This document shows, in pieces, positions 16,302-26,357 of a DNA stretch of 54,206 nt. Both the position numbers and the translations under genes were made by a program. The notes below the pieces were generated by a model. It saw only the letters and a list, made by a program, of their open reading frames with translations. It was not told the origin of the DNA and did no database searches. Where the stretch lies: NCBI GenBank assembly GCA_903924485.1, contig CAIYBL010000051.1, forward strand, positions 1 through 54,206. The letters run 5' to 3'. How positions within the stretch are numbered: position 1 is the stretch's first letter; each line of letters begins with the position of its first letter. Source of the DNA: an uncultured Actinomycetes bacterium (GTDB lineage Bacteria; Actinomycetota; Actinomycetes; Nanopelagicales; Nanopelagicaceae).

Positions 16302-17515
16302 AGGGCTTGTTCGATATCCCGTAGAAGATCTGCTGAATGTTCTAGCCCAACAGATAGTCGCAATACTGATTCGGTGATGCCCATCTCGGCTTGCACTTCA
16401 GGCGCCAAACGCCTGTGAGTGCTAGAAGCAGGGTGGGTTATGAGTGACTTGCTGTCTCCTAAGTTATTAGAGATATCTATGACGCGTAAAGCATTCATAA
16501 AAGCGAAGGCATTAGCTCGTTTCCCGGCAAACTCGATACCAATCGTAGATCCACCACCATCCATCTGCTTTTGCGAAACTGCATAGCCAGGGTGAGATTT
16601 CAATCCTGGGTAGCGAACACTCTTGATTTCAGGACGCGTTTCAAGAAATTCAGCGATTAACTGCGCACTCTTATTCATGCGATCTACACGCATGCTCATA
16701 GTCTCAAGTGATTTAACAAGAACCCATGCGTTAAATGGACTCAGTGAAGGTCCGGTGTGACGAATAAATGGATTGAGTTGCTCTTTGATGTATTTCTCAT
16801 TGCCCAAAATCGCACCAGCAAGAACACGGCCTTGTCCATCAATATGTTTTGTAGCGGAATACATAACTACATCGGCGCCGTGTTCAAGTGGCTTTTGCAA
16901 AACGGGAGAAGCCATAACGTTGTCAATGATCACAGTGGCGCCCACTTTGTGAGCCAAATCGCTCACCATACGAATATCTACGACATCCAGCATTGGGTTG
17001 CTTGGAGTTTCTAAAAAGACCACTTTCGTTGGTTGCGATAGTGCTTTCGCCCAATCCTCTGGATCATTTCCCTTGACGAGTTCTGTCGTAATGCCCCATT
17101 TGGGAAGAATTTCCATTAGGACAACGTAACAAGAGCTAAACATAGAAGCCGATGCAACGATGCGATCGCCCGACTTAACTAGGCATGCAACGGATGCGAA
17201 CATGGCTGACATTCCAGAACCCGTGCCGACGCACAATTCGGCACCTTCAATTGCAGCTAGACGTTGTTCGAACATTGAGATCGTTGGGTTTGCAAAGCGG
17301 CCATAAACAAAATGGTCGGTTTCCTCAGCGAAGGAGGCTTCTGCCTGCTCTGCACTTGAATATGTGAAACCGCTATTGAGGTAAAGCGCCTCTGATGTTT
17401 CGCCAAATCCACTTCGAGCCAAACCCGTTCGGATCGCATGCGTATCAGGGTGTAACTCCCAGGATGGCTCCGGACGTTCATTTTGGGGCTGATAACCCCA
17501 AGGGCGTTTACTCAT
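16298..17515 (-). CDS. metZ: O-succinylhomoserine sulfhydrylase (trans-sulfuration family)
   Basis: 405 residues from ATG 17515 (MSKRPWGYQP). PLP-dependent Cys/Met-metabolism enzyme: Y71-G-R phosphate-binding motif, D198 in IIDNV, and the PLP lysine K223 in YSATKHIDGQGR. The IDGQGR variant is typical of MetZ, which makes homocysteine directly from sulfide and O-succinylhomoserine; cystathionine gamma-synthase is a less likely alternative. An upstream extension to 17545 would overlap the promoter and the divergent ABC gene. Confidence 0.85.
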   Translation of the reverse strand: MSKRPWGYQPQNERPEPSWELHPDTHAIRTGLARSGFGETSEALYLNSGFTYSSAEQAEASFAEETDHFVYGRFANPTISMFEQRLAAIEGAELCVGTGSGMSAMFASVACLVKSGDRIVASASMFSSCYVVLMEILPKWGITTELVKGNDPEDWAKALSQPTKVVFLETPSNPMLDVVDIRMVSDLAHKVGATVIIDNVMASPVLQKPLEHGADVVMYSATKHIDGQGRVLAGAILGNEKYIKEQLNPFIRHTGPSLSPFNAWVLVKSLETMSMRVDRMNKSAQLIAEFLETRPEIKSVRYPGLKSHPGYAVSQKQMDGGGSTIGIEFAGKRANAFAFMNALRVIDISNNLGDSKSLITHPASSTHRRLAPEVQAEMGITESVLRLSVGLEHSADLLRDIEQAL

Positions 17516-17540
17516 GCAATTAGTGTAAGGTGCGAGCGTG
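17515..17540. promoter_or_regulatory. Overlapping divergent leaderless promoters (metZ / ABC exporter)
   Basis: Minus strand: TACACT at 17522-17527, six bases, ATG 17515. Plus strand: TAAGGT at 17526-17531, six bases, GTG 17538. The two -10 boxes share two base pairs, so only 22 bases separate the two start codons. Confidence 0.6.
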
Positions 17541-18461
17541 CCCACTCACACTGATTCAGTATTAGCGATCTCCGTAAAGGACCTCACCAAGGTCTATGGG
17601 GATCGACCAGCCGTCTCGCACGCCAACTTTGAAGTACCCCTTGGCACGGTTTGTGGTTTTGTTGGTCCTAACGGATCAGGCAAAACGACGACGATGCGCA
17701 TGCTGCTTGGTTTGATTTCACCTACGGGCGGGACAGCAACGATCTTGGGTCAGCCAATCAACCACCCCGAGCGCTATTTGAATCGCGTGGGCGCGATGAT
17801 TGAAGGACCAGCTTTCTACCCAGCGCTATCGGGAGATGAAAACTTACGAGTACTTGCAACACTGGGCGGCTATGAGACCGAACAAGTGCAAGGACTTCTC
17901 GAGCGCGTAGGACTGGGCGATCGTGGAGATTCTAAATATAAAACTTATTCACTCGGTATGAAACAGCGACTTGGAATTGCAGCTGCACTATTACCTAATC
18001 CGCAATTGCTCATGTTGGATGAACCAACTAACGGTTTAGACCCTGCTGGTATCCAAGAAATCCGCGAATTACTTCGCGACCTAGCAAATGAAGGAACCAC
18101 GGTTTTTGTTTCCTCTCACTTGCTTTCTGAAATTGAAATGATTAGCGATTCATTGGTCATGCTGCGCAAAGGTGAAGTGATTTTTGCAGGCAAGACACAA
18201 GAATTATTACTTCGTCAGCAACCTACGATTATTGCAAAGAGTTCGGATCCACAAGATCTTGGTAAGTTGTTGAAGATTGCACATGACGCTGGCCACGAAG
18301 GAACGATTATTGACGGCGCAGCCCACATTCTTGGTCCTACTGACTGGGCGCCGATCTTAAACAAAATCGCCTTTGATGCAGGAATCACTTTGGCACAACT
18401 TTCGCCAGTGCTGCCCACTCTTGAAGAAACGTTCTTTGAAATGACAGGAGATTCAGAATGA
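17538..18461 (+). CDS. ABC transporter ATP-binding protein
   Basis: 307 residues from GTG 17538. Walker A GPNGSGKT (43-50), signature SLGMKQR (138-144), Walker B LLMLDEPTNGLDPAG (157-171) and the switch His in VSSHLLSE. The 80-residue C-terminal extension is usual for the BcrA/DrrA-like exporters. It overlaps the permease gene by 4 bases, giving a two-gene exporter. Substrate unknown: antibiotics, lipids or peptides are possible. Confidence 0.9.
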   Translation: MPTHTDSVLAISVKDLTKVYGDRPAVSHANFEVPLGTVCGFVGPNGSGKTTTMRMLLGLISPTGGTATILGQPINHPERYLNRVGAMIEGPAFYPALSGDENLRVLATLGGYETEQVQGLLERVGLGDRGDSKYKTYSLGMKQRLGIAAALLPNPQLLMLDEPTNGLDPAGIQEIRELLRDLANEGTTVFVSSHLLSEIEMISDSLVMLRKGEVIFAGKTQELLLRQQPTIIAKSSDPQDLGKLLKIAHDAGHEGTIIDGAAHILGPTDWAPILNKIAFDAGITLAQLSPVLPTLEETFFEMTGDSE

Positions 18462-19249
18462 TCCGCGTATTTTTTGCAGAGTGGCGCAAACTTCGCCGAC
18501 CAACTCTTTTCCTTGGAACTGTCGGCGCTGTAGCTGCAGTTACTGCATTGGTGACTTCAGTACTTTTCCTTTTAATTGATTCCAGAAATGGAAACGGACG
18601 TGAGGGCAGAACGATCACTCGGGAAACTCTCCAGCTACCACATGGCTTAACAATTGGTTTCAGTACTGCTGCCGGATTACTTGGTTTAGTTGCACTCTGT
18701 GTATTTGCTTCACAGATGGCGCAGGAATATACCCATGGCACACTTCGCAATTTATTGGTTCGTCAACCAAAACGTTTGACTCTGCTACTTGGAAAATTTC
18801 TTTCGATGTGTTCATTTGCGCTAGTGACGGTGATTGTCTCGGCCATCGTAAGCATTAGCCTTGCTTTTGGTCTCTCTGGAAAAGCGAAAGTCATTACAAC
18901 GGCATGGACAACAGGAGATGCACGTATTGCATTCCTTCATACCTTCATTAACGTGTTTCTTTCTGTCATTGCCTACGGCACTGTAGGAATGATCCTCGGA
19001 TTGATATTTCGTGCGCCGATTCCAGCGATTTCTCTTGGAGTTGCATGGCTACTAATAGTTGAAAATATCATCGCAGCAACGGTTAAACATTCTGGTAAAT
19101 GGATGCCCGGCCAGCTCATTACAACAATTTCATCAGGTGGAGATATCACAGCCTCCTATCTTCATGCGATGTGGGTTGTTTCGGCCTATCTGGTACTGGG
19201 AGTTGTTGTTGTTTCAGTTCTTTTCAGGCGTAGAGATGTTGCCAACTAA
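18458..19249 (+). CDS. ABC-2 type transporter permease
   Basis: 263 residues with about six membrane helices. The order is typical of ABC-2 permeases: a helix near 20-40, a long loop, then EYTHGTLRNLLVRQPKRLTLLLGK (about 89-112), the conserved coupling region facing the ATPase. It pairs with the ATP-binding gene just upstream (4-base overlap). Confidence 0.85.
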   Translation: MIRVFFAEWRKLRRPTLFLGTVGAVAAVTALVTSVLFLLIDSRNGNGREGRTITRETLQLPHGLTIGFSTAAGLLGLVALCVFASQMAQEYTHGTLRNLLVRQPKRLTLLLGKFLSMCSFALVTVIVSAIVSISLAFGLSGKAKVITTAWTTGDARIAFLHTFINVFLSVIAYGTVGMILGLIFRAPIPAISLGVAWLLIVENIIAATVKHSGKWMPGQLITTISSGGDITASYLHAMWVVSAYLVLGVVVVSVLFRRRDVAN

Positions 19250-19319
19250 AGACACGGTCCACATCTGCATACGTTTTGAAGGGTGATGATTTAGCATTGT
19301 GCCCTCAGGAGGTTCCCCA

Positions 19320-20522
19320 GTGAGACGCACGCGATTGATAGTTCTTGCCATGGTTGCAGGATTACTCTGCACTTCAACTCCGGCGTACGCAAAAACTCCC
19401 AAACCAACTCTTGCACAAATTGCGGCGGCGAAAAAAGCTGAAGCTGCAAAGAAAGCAGCGGCCGATAAAGCTGCTGCCACTCTTAACGCAGCGAATCAAA
19501 CGCTGCGAACCTTGACTGCAAAGTCAGATAGCGCGAGGGCTTCCTATCAAAGGGCCCAAAGCGAACTAGCAATTGCGATTAAAGTTTCTATTGCTGCCGC
19601 AGCCCATGCAAAGTTGACGGCAGATGCTGTTGCGGCGGCACACCGAACGATTGGCAAGCTAGCGGCTAACGCCTACATCATGGGCGGAGGGCTAACAGAT
19701 ATCGAACCACTGTTGAGTTCAAGTGGTCCCCAGGATCTTGCCGACAAACTGTCAATATTAGGAACTCTTGGTGCACAGAATTCCACAGCGCTCGACCGAT
19801 ATACAGCAGCCGAAGTTGCAGCACGCGCAGCAAAGGCTCAGGCAGATTCGGCAAAAGTCGCTCAACAGGCAGCGACGGACAAAGTTGCAGCAGCGAAGAA
19901 AATTGCAGATGCGGCAAAGGCTGATCAGCAAGTGGAAGTAAGTAAGTTGCAAAAAGTTCAAGATCAATTGATGAAAGAGTTGGCAAGCGCTAAAAAAGTT
20001 CGAACAACACTTGAACAGCAGCGACAATTGGCTTTGCTCGAGGAAGCAAACGCCAACCAAGCCGCAATAACTCCAGGACAGAAAAAAGTCTGGCCCGATA
20101 CTGGATTTAAAGGACGCTCCACAATACGTTCTACCGAAGCGCAAAGAGCTAAGGCAGTTGCGTATGCCAAGAAGCAAGTATTGGCGCGAAAGCCATATGT
20201 CTGGGGCGCTCAAGGACCAAATTCATATGATTGTTCTGGACTTGTCTATGCAGCATATAAATCTGCCGGGCTTGGATATCCGGGGTGGGATCGATTAAAT
20301 GCTGCCTTGTACTCAGTAGCCACAATGCATGTGAAACTTGCCGATCTAGTGCCAGGAGATCTTCTTTTCTATTCATTCAACGGAACAATCGGCTCCATCC
20401 ACCACATCACGATTTATGCAGGTAACGGCATGATGTGGGAAGCCAATTCTCGAAGCAAGGGCCTGATTTTCTCGAATATGTATAGCGTTGCAGGGCTTAT
20501 GCCATTTGGCGGTCGGGTCTAG
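19320..20522 (+). CDS. Secreted coiled-coil NlpC/P60 peptidoglycan hydrolase
   Basis: 400 residues from GTG 19320; AGGAGG lies seven bases upstream, which excludes the longer GTG 19299 start. Signal peptide about 1-25. Residues about 27-245 are Ala/Lys-rich heptads, a long coiled coil as in RipA-like and CwlO-like hydrolases. The C-terminal NlpC/P60 domain has the catalytic C305 (YDCSGLVY) and H362 (HHITIYAG). It probably cleaves the D-iGlu-mDAP bond in peptidoglycan at division, with the coiled coil taking input from an ABC/FtsEX-like partner. Confidence 0.88.
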   Translation: MRRTRLIVLAMVAGLLCTSTPAYAKTPKPTLAQIAAAKKAEAAKKAAADKAAATLNAANQTLRTLTAKSDSARASYQRAQSELAIAIKVSIAAAAHAKLTADAVAAAHRTIGKLAANAYIMGGGLTDIEPLLSSSGPQDLADKLSILGTLGAQNSTALDRYTAAEVAARAAKAQADSAKVAQQAATDKVAAAKKIADAAKADQQVEVSKLQKVQDQLMKELASAKKVRTTLEQQRQLALLEEANANQAAITPGQKKVWPDTGFKGRSTIRSTEAQRAKAVAYAKKQVLARKPYVWGAQGPNSYDCSGLVYAAYKSAGLGYPGWDRLNAALYSVATMHVKLADLVPGDLLFYSFNGTIGSIHHITIYAGNGMMWEANSRSKGLIFSNMYSVAGLMPFGGRV

Positions 20523-20535
20523 TCTTATCTCCATG
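20520..20535 (+). promoter_or_regulatory. Putative leaderless promoter of tilS
   Basis: TAGTCT (20520-20525), seven bases, then ATG 20533. The box overlaps the stop codon of the preceding NlpC/P60 gene. Confidence 0.45.
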
Positions 20536-21513
20536 ATGGCCACTAGCGCGATGGTAGCGATCCGTAGCGCAGTGCGTAGCGAGTTAGAAAAATGCAGTGC
20601 TGGTGAGAAAATTATTGTTGCATGCTCTGGTGGCGCCGATTCTTTAGCGATGAGTTATGCAATTGCCCTTGAAGCTCCAAAATTAGCTCTCGAAGTTATT
20701 GGAGTCACGGTCGACCACCGACTGCAGGATGGTTCTAAGACACAGGCAGAAAAGGTTGTTGAGCAACTCGCAGGATTCGGTATTAAAAATTGCGAGATTG
20801 TCCAAGTAGAGGTAAATCTGACAGATGGGATGGAAGCATCCGCCCGTCGTGCTCGTTATGAAGGTCTTCAATTATCCGCGGAGAAGTTTGGTGCGACAAG
20901 AATTTTTCTTGGCCACACTCGCGATGATCAAGCCGAAAGCGTCTTACTTGGATTGGCTCGAGGTTCAGGTGCGCGCTCATTATCGGGAATGGCAAAGAAC
21001 AACGGTATGTATTCTCGACCGTTGCTGGATATCACTCGTAAGCAAACGTTGGAAGCGTGCTCTGAAGTTGGTTTAACACCTTGGCACGATCCACATAATC
21101 TTGATGATGCCTACCTACGTGTTCGCGTACGTCGCACACTTTTACCCGTCCTTGAAGATTCACTAGGGCCAGGTGTTTCAAGCGCTTTAGCGCGTAGCGC
21201 AGACCTCCTTCGTGATGACGCGGATGCCCTTGATGATTGGGCCTCTAGGGAGTTCACTCAGATGGATCCCACCTCGTTAGATGCCTCATATTTAGAAAAG
21301 CTCCCTAAGGCGGTTCGAACTCGGGTCATCAGATTGGCTATTTACGCCGCTGGAGCCCCTCAAGGCTCGATTAGCGCCGATCATGTGAGCGCAATTGAGG
21401 CGCTGGTCACTTCCTGGCACGGACAAGGTGCCTCCAGCCTTCCTGGCGGTGTGAAGGTTGAGCGATTATCGGGCAGACTTTCGCTCTTAGCCCCATCATC
21501 CGACCCAACTTAA
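20533..21513 (+). CDS. tilS: tRNA(Ile)-lysidine synthase
   Basis: 326 residues from ATG 20533. The PP-loop ATP-binding motif is ACSGGADSLAM (SGGADS at 32-37), followed by VTVDHRLQ, then LGHTRDDQAESVLLGLARGSG, a TilS hallmark. It converts C34 of the AUA-decoding tRNA-Ile to lysidine, which is essential. tilS, hpt and ftsH in this order are common in bacteria. Starting further upstream (20488) would overlap the preceding gene by 35 bases, so 20533 is preferred. Confidence 0.92.
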   Translation: MMATSAMVAIRSAVRSELEKCSAGEKIIVACSGGADSLAMSYAIALEAPKLALEVIGVTVDHRLQDGSKTQAEKVVEQLAGFGIKNCEIVQVEVNLTDGMEASARRARYEGLQLSAEKFGATRIFLGHTRDDQAESVLLGLARGSGARSLSGMAKNNGMYSRPLLDITRKQTLEACSEVGLTPWHDPHNLDDAYLRVRVRRTLLPVLEDSLGPGVSSALARSADLLRDDADALDDWASREFTQMDPTSLDASYLEKLPKAVRTRVIRLAIYAAGAPQGSISADHVSAIEALVTSWHGQGASSLPGGVKVERLSGRLSLLAPSSDPT

Positions 21514-21528
21514 GAGCAGCGAGGCACC

Positions 21529-22080
21529 GTGGATCTATCAGCTATTGGTAACGACGTAGAACGAATCATCGTCACCGAAGAAGACCTACAAGCAAAAATA
21601 AAAGAATTAGCTGCGCGCATTGATTCTGATTATGCAGATCAAGATCTTTTGTTGGTAGGTGTTCTGAAGGGCGCAGTTATGGCAATGGCAGATTTGGCAC
21701 GTGCGTTGCAACGCCATGTTGAAATGGATTGGATGGCCGTTTCTTCCTACGGTTCAGGCACAAAATCGAGTGGTGTTGTGCGAATCTTAAAAGACCTTGA
21801 TCGCGATATCACTGGACGTGAAGTGTTGATCGTTGAAGACATTGTTGACTCAGGACTGACGCTGTCATGGCTTAAGTCAAACCTTGAATCTCGTGGAGCA
21901 AAACGTGTTCAAATTCTTGCGGTACTTCGTAAGCCTGATGCAGCGAAAGTCGAAGTTCCCGTTGAATACGTTGGGTTTGAAATTCCATCTGACTTTGTTG
22001 TCGGGTATGGATTAGATTTCAACGAAAAATATCGCAATCTCCCATTCGTTGGCGTCCTCGCCAAGCACATCTACTCCTAA
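21529..22080 (+). CDS. hpt: Hypoxanthine phosphoribosyltransferase
   Basis: 183 residues from GTG 21529. The PRPP-binding motif VLIVEDIVDSGLTLSW (about 101-116) and the flexible loop SSYGSGTKSSGVV (about 72-84) identify the purine salvage enzyme that converts hypoxanthine or guanine to IMP or GMP. It lies between tilS and ftsH, 15 bases after the tilS stop, in the usual operon order. Confidence 0.93.
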   Translation: MDLSAIGNDVERIIVTEEDLQAKIKELAARIDSDYADQDLLLVGVLKGAVMAMADLARALQRHVEMDWMAVSSYGSGTKSSGVVRILKDLDRDITGREVLIVEDIVDSGLTLSWLKSNLESRGAKRVQILAVLRKPDAAKVEVPVEYVGFEIPSDFVVGYGLDFNEKYRNLPFVGVLAKHIYS

Positions 22081-22101
22081 GAGAAGAGTTCACAAAAAAC
22101 C

Positions 22102-24120
22102 ATGGCGGATGAGAAAAAAGCTCCTAAAAGTGTAAAACCGAAGAAGCCAACGACTAGGTATCAAAGGATTCTTCGCGGACCTCTTTTTTGGATTCTCGCT
22201 GCCATCATCGGAGTAACCGTTTTTGGGCAAATCTCAAGCGCCGGTAATCAGTACACCCAAGTAAGTACCTCACAGATCTTGGATGCGATTTCTAAGAGCC
22301 AAGTGGATTCTGTTGTTTTGGTCGATAAAGAACAAAAGATTCAAGCAATTCTTAAATCTGGTAACGCGATAAAGGGTTCCACCAAAGTACAGGCGTCATA
22401 CATTACGGGCCAAGAGCCAACGCTGATTGATGCGCTGACTAGCAATCCGCCTCCAGGATCTTGGACAGTTAAAGTTGCTACACAGTCACTGTTGATTTCT
22501 CTCTTCTTCTCTTTTGGACCGATCCTTATTATCGGTTTCCTTTTCTTCTTGATGATGAGTCAAGCCAATGGTGGTTCTCGCGCATTTTCATTTGGAAAAT
22601 CTCGAGCGAAATTGCAGTCCAATGATGTTCCCAAAACTACTTTCGCTGATGTGGCTGGCGCACAAGAAGCTGTGGCCGAACTTATGGAGATTAAAGATTT
22701 CCTAGCCAATCCTCCAAAGTACGTGGCCTTGGGTGCGAAGATTCCAAAGGGCGTCTTGCTCTATGGCCCTCCAGGAACAGGTAAAACACTGCTCGCCCGC
22801 GCTGTGGCAGGGGAAGCGAATGTTCCTTTCTATTCAATCTCTGGATCAGATTTCGTTGAAATGTTTGTTGGTGTTGGCGCAGCCCGTGTTCGCGATCTAT
22901 TCACCCAAGCCAAAGAAAACGCTCCAGCAATTGTCTTTGTCGATGAAATTGATGCAGTAGGTCGTCAACGTGGCGCCGGACTTGGTGGCGGACATGACGA
23001 ACGTGAGCAAACTCTTAACGCTCTGCTTGTTGAGATGGACGGGTTTGAAAGTAATGGTTCAGTTATTTTGATTGCAGCTACTAACCGCCCAGATGTTCTT
23101 GACCCTGCACTTCTTCGTCCCGGCCGATTTGATCGACAGATTCCCGTTGAGCGCCCAGACTTGAAGGGACGCGAGGCCATTCTTGCGGTTCACGCAAAAG
23201 GCAAGCCCCTTGCTAAAGATGTTGAACTTCTTGCCTATGCGCGACGGACTCCAGGATTTACTGGTGCTGATTTAGCAAATGTTTTGAACGAAGCTGCACT
23301 TCTCACGGCTCGCGAGGAAAAGAAGATCATTGGTAACCTCGAACTCGACGAAGCAATTGATCGCGTAATGGCTGGACCACAACGCAAGAGTCGTTTGATG
23401 AGCGAAGAAGAGCGCCGCGTTACCGCGTATCACGAGGCAGGACACGCGCTCGTCGCTCACGCATTACCGCACACGGATCCGGTTCATAAGATCACGATCA
23501 TGCCGCGCGGCCGGGCCCTTGGATACACGATGATCTTGCCGGATGAGGACAAATACTCGGTCACTCGCAATCAGTTGCTAGATCAGTTGGCGTATTCACT
23601 TGGCGGACGCGCAGCTGAGGAATTAATTTTCCATGATCCCTCTACTGGTGCAAGCAATGACATTGAAAAAGCGACAGCTCTTGCACGTGCGATGGTTACT
23701 CAATACGGAATGACTGAGGCTATTGGAGCTATTAAATTAGGCACCGATGCTTCGGAACCATTTATGGGTCGTGACTACGGACATACTCGCGATTTCTCAG
23801 AGTCCATTGCCGCCGTGGTGGATTCAGAAATACGTCGCTTGATCGAGAACGCACACCAAGAGGCCTATGACATCTTGGAGCAGAATCGAACAATTCTCGA
23901 TGAGATGGTTGTTCAGCTTCTAGAACTTGAAACTCTAAACAAGGAAGAGATCGCACAGATATTTGCTCACGTAAAATCTTGGGATAAGCGACCTTCGTGG
24001 ACTGGTTCGCCAACGCGAATTCCTTCAGCACAGCCGCCTGTTCCAACCCAGGCAGCACTTGCCCCTGTTGAAGAGGCCCCCGTAAAGAAGCCTAGGAAGG
24101 CGAAAAAACAAAGTGAGTGA
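22102..24120 (+). CDS. ftsH: ATP-dependent zinc metalloprotease FtsH
   Basis: 672 residues. Two membrane helices (about 27-45 and 131-152) flank an extracytoplasmic domain. AAA+ domain with Walker A GPPGTGKT (222-229), Walker B with D281-E282, and the SRH around [21 protein letters not shown]. The M41 zinc site is H444-E445-A-G-H448. A Pro/Ala-rich and then Lys-rich tail (about 630-672) is typical of actinobacterial FtsH. It degrades damaged membrane and regulatory proteins. It overlaps the folE frame by 8 bases. Confidence 0.95.
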   Translation: MADEKKAPKSVKPKKPTTRYQRILRGPLFWILAAIIGVTVFGQISSAGNQYTQVSTSQILDAISKSQVDSVVLVDKEQKIQAILKSGNAIKGSTKVQASYITGQEPTLIDALTSNPPPGSWTVKVATQSLLISLFFSFGPILIIGFLFFLMMSQANGGSRAFSFGKSRAKLQSNDVPKTTFADVAGAQEAVAELMEIKDFLANPPKYVALGAKIPKGVLLYGPPGTGKTLLARAVAGEANVPFYSISGSDFVEMFVGVGAARVRDLFTQAKENAPAIVFVDEIDAVGRQRGAGLGGGHDEREQTLNALLVEMDGFESNGSVILIAATNRPDVLDPALLRPGRFDRQIPVERPDLKGREAILAVHAKGKPLAKDVELLAYARRTPGFTGADLANVLNEAALLTAREEKKIIGNLELDEAIDRVMAGPQRKSRLMSEEERRVTAYHEAGHALVAHALPHTDPVHKITIMPRGRALGYTMILPDEDKYSVTRNQLLDQLAYSLGGRAAEELIFHDPSTGASNDIEKATALARAMVTQYGMTEAIGAIKLGTDASEPFMGRDYGHTRDFSESIAAVVDSEIRRLIENAHQEAYDILEQNRTILDEMVVQLLELETLNKEEIAQIFAHVKSWDKRPSWTGSPTRIPSAQPPVPTQAALAPVEEAPVKKPRKAKKQSE

Positions 24121-24724
24121 CATCTCCCCGATCTCCATGGGGCCAAGAGATGGCCGGGCTAAGAGTGAATTTGATCAGCAACGGGCGCAGGCAGCGGTTA
24201 AGGAATTGCTTCTTGCTATCGGAGAAGATCCCGATCGTGACGGATTGCGAGATACCCCGGCACGAGTTGCTCGTGCATTTGCCGAAAATTTTGCTGGACT
24301 TTGGAAATCTCCAGATGATGTACTCACGACAACATTTGATATTGGTCATGAAGAGTTAGTGATTGTTCGCGACATTGATGTTTTTTCACACTGCGAGCAT
24401 CATCTGACTCCATTTCATGGAGTAGCTCATGTTGGATATATCCCCTCTGGTCGAGTTACGGGGCTTTCGAAGATTGCCCGCCTTGTAGACCTATATGCGA
24501 AACGACCACAGGTGCAAGAGCGAATGACTTCCCAAATCGCAGATGCCCTTGTGGAGATTCTCGACCCTGCGGGTGTAATTGTGATTATCGAATGTGAACA
24601 TCTTTGTATGTCCATGCGAGGTGTGCGCAAAACGCAAGCCCGAACAATTACGAGCGCCGTACGTGGCGTTCTAAGAGATTCCACCACTCGCGCTGAAGCA
24701 ATTAGTCTTATTACAAAACGGTAG
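24113..24724 (+). CDS. folE: GTP cyclohydrolase I
   Basis: 203 residues. Zinc ligands by comparison with the family: C94 and H97 in SHCEHHLTP, and C165 in [31 protein letters not shown] (about 109-127) is the family signature. It converts GTP to dihydroneopterin triphosphate, the first step of folate synthesis. The start GTG 24113 lies inside the end of ftsH; ATG 24137 is a shorter option. It opens the folE-folP-folB-folK cluster. Confidence 0.94.
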   Translation: MSDISPISMGPRDGRAKSEFDQQRAQAAVKELLLAIGEDPDRDGLRDTPARVARAFAENFAGLWKSPDDVLTTTFDIGHEELVIVRDIDVFSHCEHHLTPFHGVAHVGYIPSGRVTGLSKIARLVDLYAKRPQVQERMTSQIADALVEILDPAGVIVIIECEHLCMSMRGVRKTQARTITSAVRGVLRDSTTRAEAISLITKR

Positions 24725-24730
24725 TCACAT

Positions 24731-25543
24731 ATGTCATTTTTTGGTTTGCCCACTGATCGTATGATCGTCATGGGGATTCTAAATGTCACACCCGATTCCT
24801 TCGCCGATGGCGGACGTTTTAATAGTACTGACACGGCAGTTGCAAGGGCTCTTGAAATGATCGATGAGGGAGTAGACATCATCGATATCGGCGGCGAATC
24901 GACACGACCCGGCGCAGAGCGAATTTCTGGAATAGAAGAACAATCACGGGTGCTTCCAGTGATCAAGGCTTTGAGTAAATATGGCGTCATCATCAGTATT
25001 GATACAAAACAAGCGGACACGGCTCGCAAGGCGATTGAGTACGGCGCACACATTGTTAATGATGTTAGCGCCGGTCTTGCCGATCCGCAGATGCTTGCTT
25101 CTGTGGCTGCCTTAGCTTGTCCTTTTATTGCGATGCACTCTCGTGGGAATTCTCAGGAGATGGGATCCCTCGCGGTTTATAAGAGCGTTGTTAAAGAAGT
25201 GGTCTTCGAACTTTCACAACGAGTTGACGAAGCCCTTGCAGCCGGAATCACTGCACAAAACCTGATTCTCGATCCAGGCCTGGGATTTGCCAAGGAAGCT
25301 GATCACAATTGGGAACTGCTCAATAATCTGGATGAGATCAAGAAAATTGGCTTCCCCGTATTGATCGGCGCATCTAGAAAAAGGTTCCTTTCAATGGCTA
25401 CCAGTGCTCAGTCTCCGGATGATCGCGAGGAAGCAACCATTGCCCTAACTGCTCTAATTGCCAATCAAGGGATTTGGGGAGTTAGAGTTCACAGCGTGAA
25501 GCCACATAGGGACGCCATTGCGGTAGCGAGGCATATGGCATGA
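24731..25543 (+). CDS. folP: Dihydropteroate synthase
   Basis: 270 residues. The pterin-binding signature MGILNVTPDSFADGGRF lies at about 14-30, followed by IDIGGESTRPGA (about 51-62) and, near the C-terminus, IGASRKRFL. It joins p-aminobenzoate to dihydropterin pyrophosphate and is the sulfonamide target. Six bases after folE; its end overlaps folB by 4 bases (ATGA). Confidence 0.94.
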   Translation: MSFFGLPTDRMIVMGILNVTPDSFADGGRFNSTDTAVARALEMIDEGVDIIDIGGESTRPGAERISGIEEQSRVLPVIKALSKYGVIISIDTKQADTARKAIEYGAHIVNDVSAGLADPQMLASVAALACPFIAMHSRGNSQEMGSLAVYKSVVKEVVFELSQRVDEALAAGITAQNLILDPGLGFAKEADHNWELLNNLDEIKKIGFPVLIGASRKRFLSMATSAQSPDDREEATIALTALIANQGIWGVRVHSVKPHRDAIAVARHMA

Positions 25544-25902
25544 GTGATTCGATTTCAATAACTGGGATTAGTGGTTTTGGGTACCACGGGGTATTTGAGC
25601 ATGAAACCAAAAACGGGCAAGCGTTTTTTGTGGATCTCATATTAAAAGCTGACCTTGCTCAAGCAAGCATCACCGATAGCCTTGAAGACACTATTGATTA
25701 TGGCGCCGTATGCGATTTAGCGTTGAAACATATTGAAGGTAAGCCAGTGCAACTTATTGAAAAACTTGCTGGAAATATCGCTGGAGAGGTTCTCGAAACT
25801 TTTGCATTGGTTAATACTGTTTTGGTGACGGTTCACAAACCACAAGCACCAGTCAATGTAGAAGTACTAGATATTTCTGTATCGATCGAGCGCGCACGAT
25901 GA
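25540..25902 (+). CDS. folB: Dihydroneopterin aldolase
   Basis: 120 residues, normal length. FGYHGVFEHETKNGQAFFVD (about 13-32) is the conserved active-site region, with the catalytic Glu/Tyr environment and a conserved Lys in HKPQAPV (about 104-110). It cleaves dihydroneopterin to hydroxymethyl-dihydropterin. It overlaps both folP and folK by 4 bases, so translation is coupled. Confidence 0.92.
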   Translation: MSDSISITGISGFGYHGVFEHETKNGQAFFVDLILKADLAQASITDSLEDTIDYGAVCDLALKHIEGKPVQLIEKLAGNIAGEVLETFALVNTVLVTVHKPQAPVNVEVLDISVSIERAR

Positions 25903-26357
25903 AAGCAGTGATTGCGCTAGGCGCCAACCTTGAAGATCCGCAATTGGCGATGGATTTGGCTGTGGGTTTGTTATCAGAGGCTACGGAGTTGCTGGCTGTA
26001 TCCACTTTTCATAAAACAAAACCAGTCGGGGGACCACCGCAACCTGATTACCTCAATGCTGTGTGCATTATCGAAAGTGATCTGACGGCACGTGAGTTAT
26101 TAAGTGTTTTGCATGGAATCGAAAAGAGTATGGGACGCGTTCGAGTTGAGCTTTGGGGCCCGCGAGTTATTGACCTAGATCTCATTACCTTCGGTGATTT
26201 GGTAAGTGATGATCCCGATGTATTGCTGCCGCACCCTCGCGCGTATCAGCGAACTTTTGTTTTGGAACCATGGTTGGAAATTGATCCCGACGCAGAACTT
26301 CCAGTACATGGACGCGTCGATCAACTTCTTAACTCATTGCGGGGAAGTGAATTATGA
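25899..26357 (+). CDS. folK: Hydroxymethyl-dihydropterin pyrophosphokinase
   Basis: 152 residues. ALGANLEDPQ near the N-terminus, PPQPDYLNAVC (about 46-56), and RVRVELWGPRVIDLDLITFGD (about 78-98), in which the Asp pair binds magnesium, are HPPK motifs. It pyrophosphorylates the pterin before FolP acts. In many genomes RWGPRxIDLDIL is the consensus; here ELWGPRVIDLDLI is a close variant. It overlaps nadB by 4 bases. Confidence 0.93.
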   Translation: MKAVIALGANLEDPQLAMDLAVGLLSEATELLAVSTFHKTKPVGGPPQPDYLNAVCIIESDLTARELLSVLHGIEKSMGRVRVELWGPRVIDLDLITFGDLVSDDPDVLLPHPRAYQRTFVLEPWLEIDPDAELPVHGRVDQLLNSLRGSEL

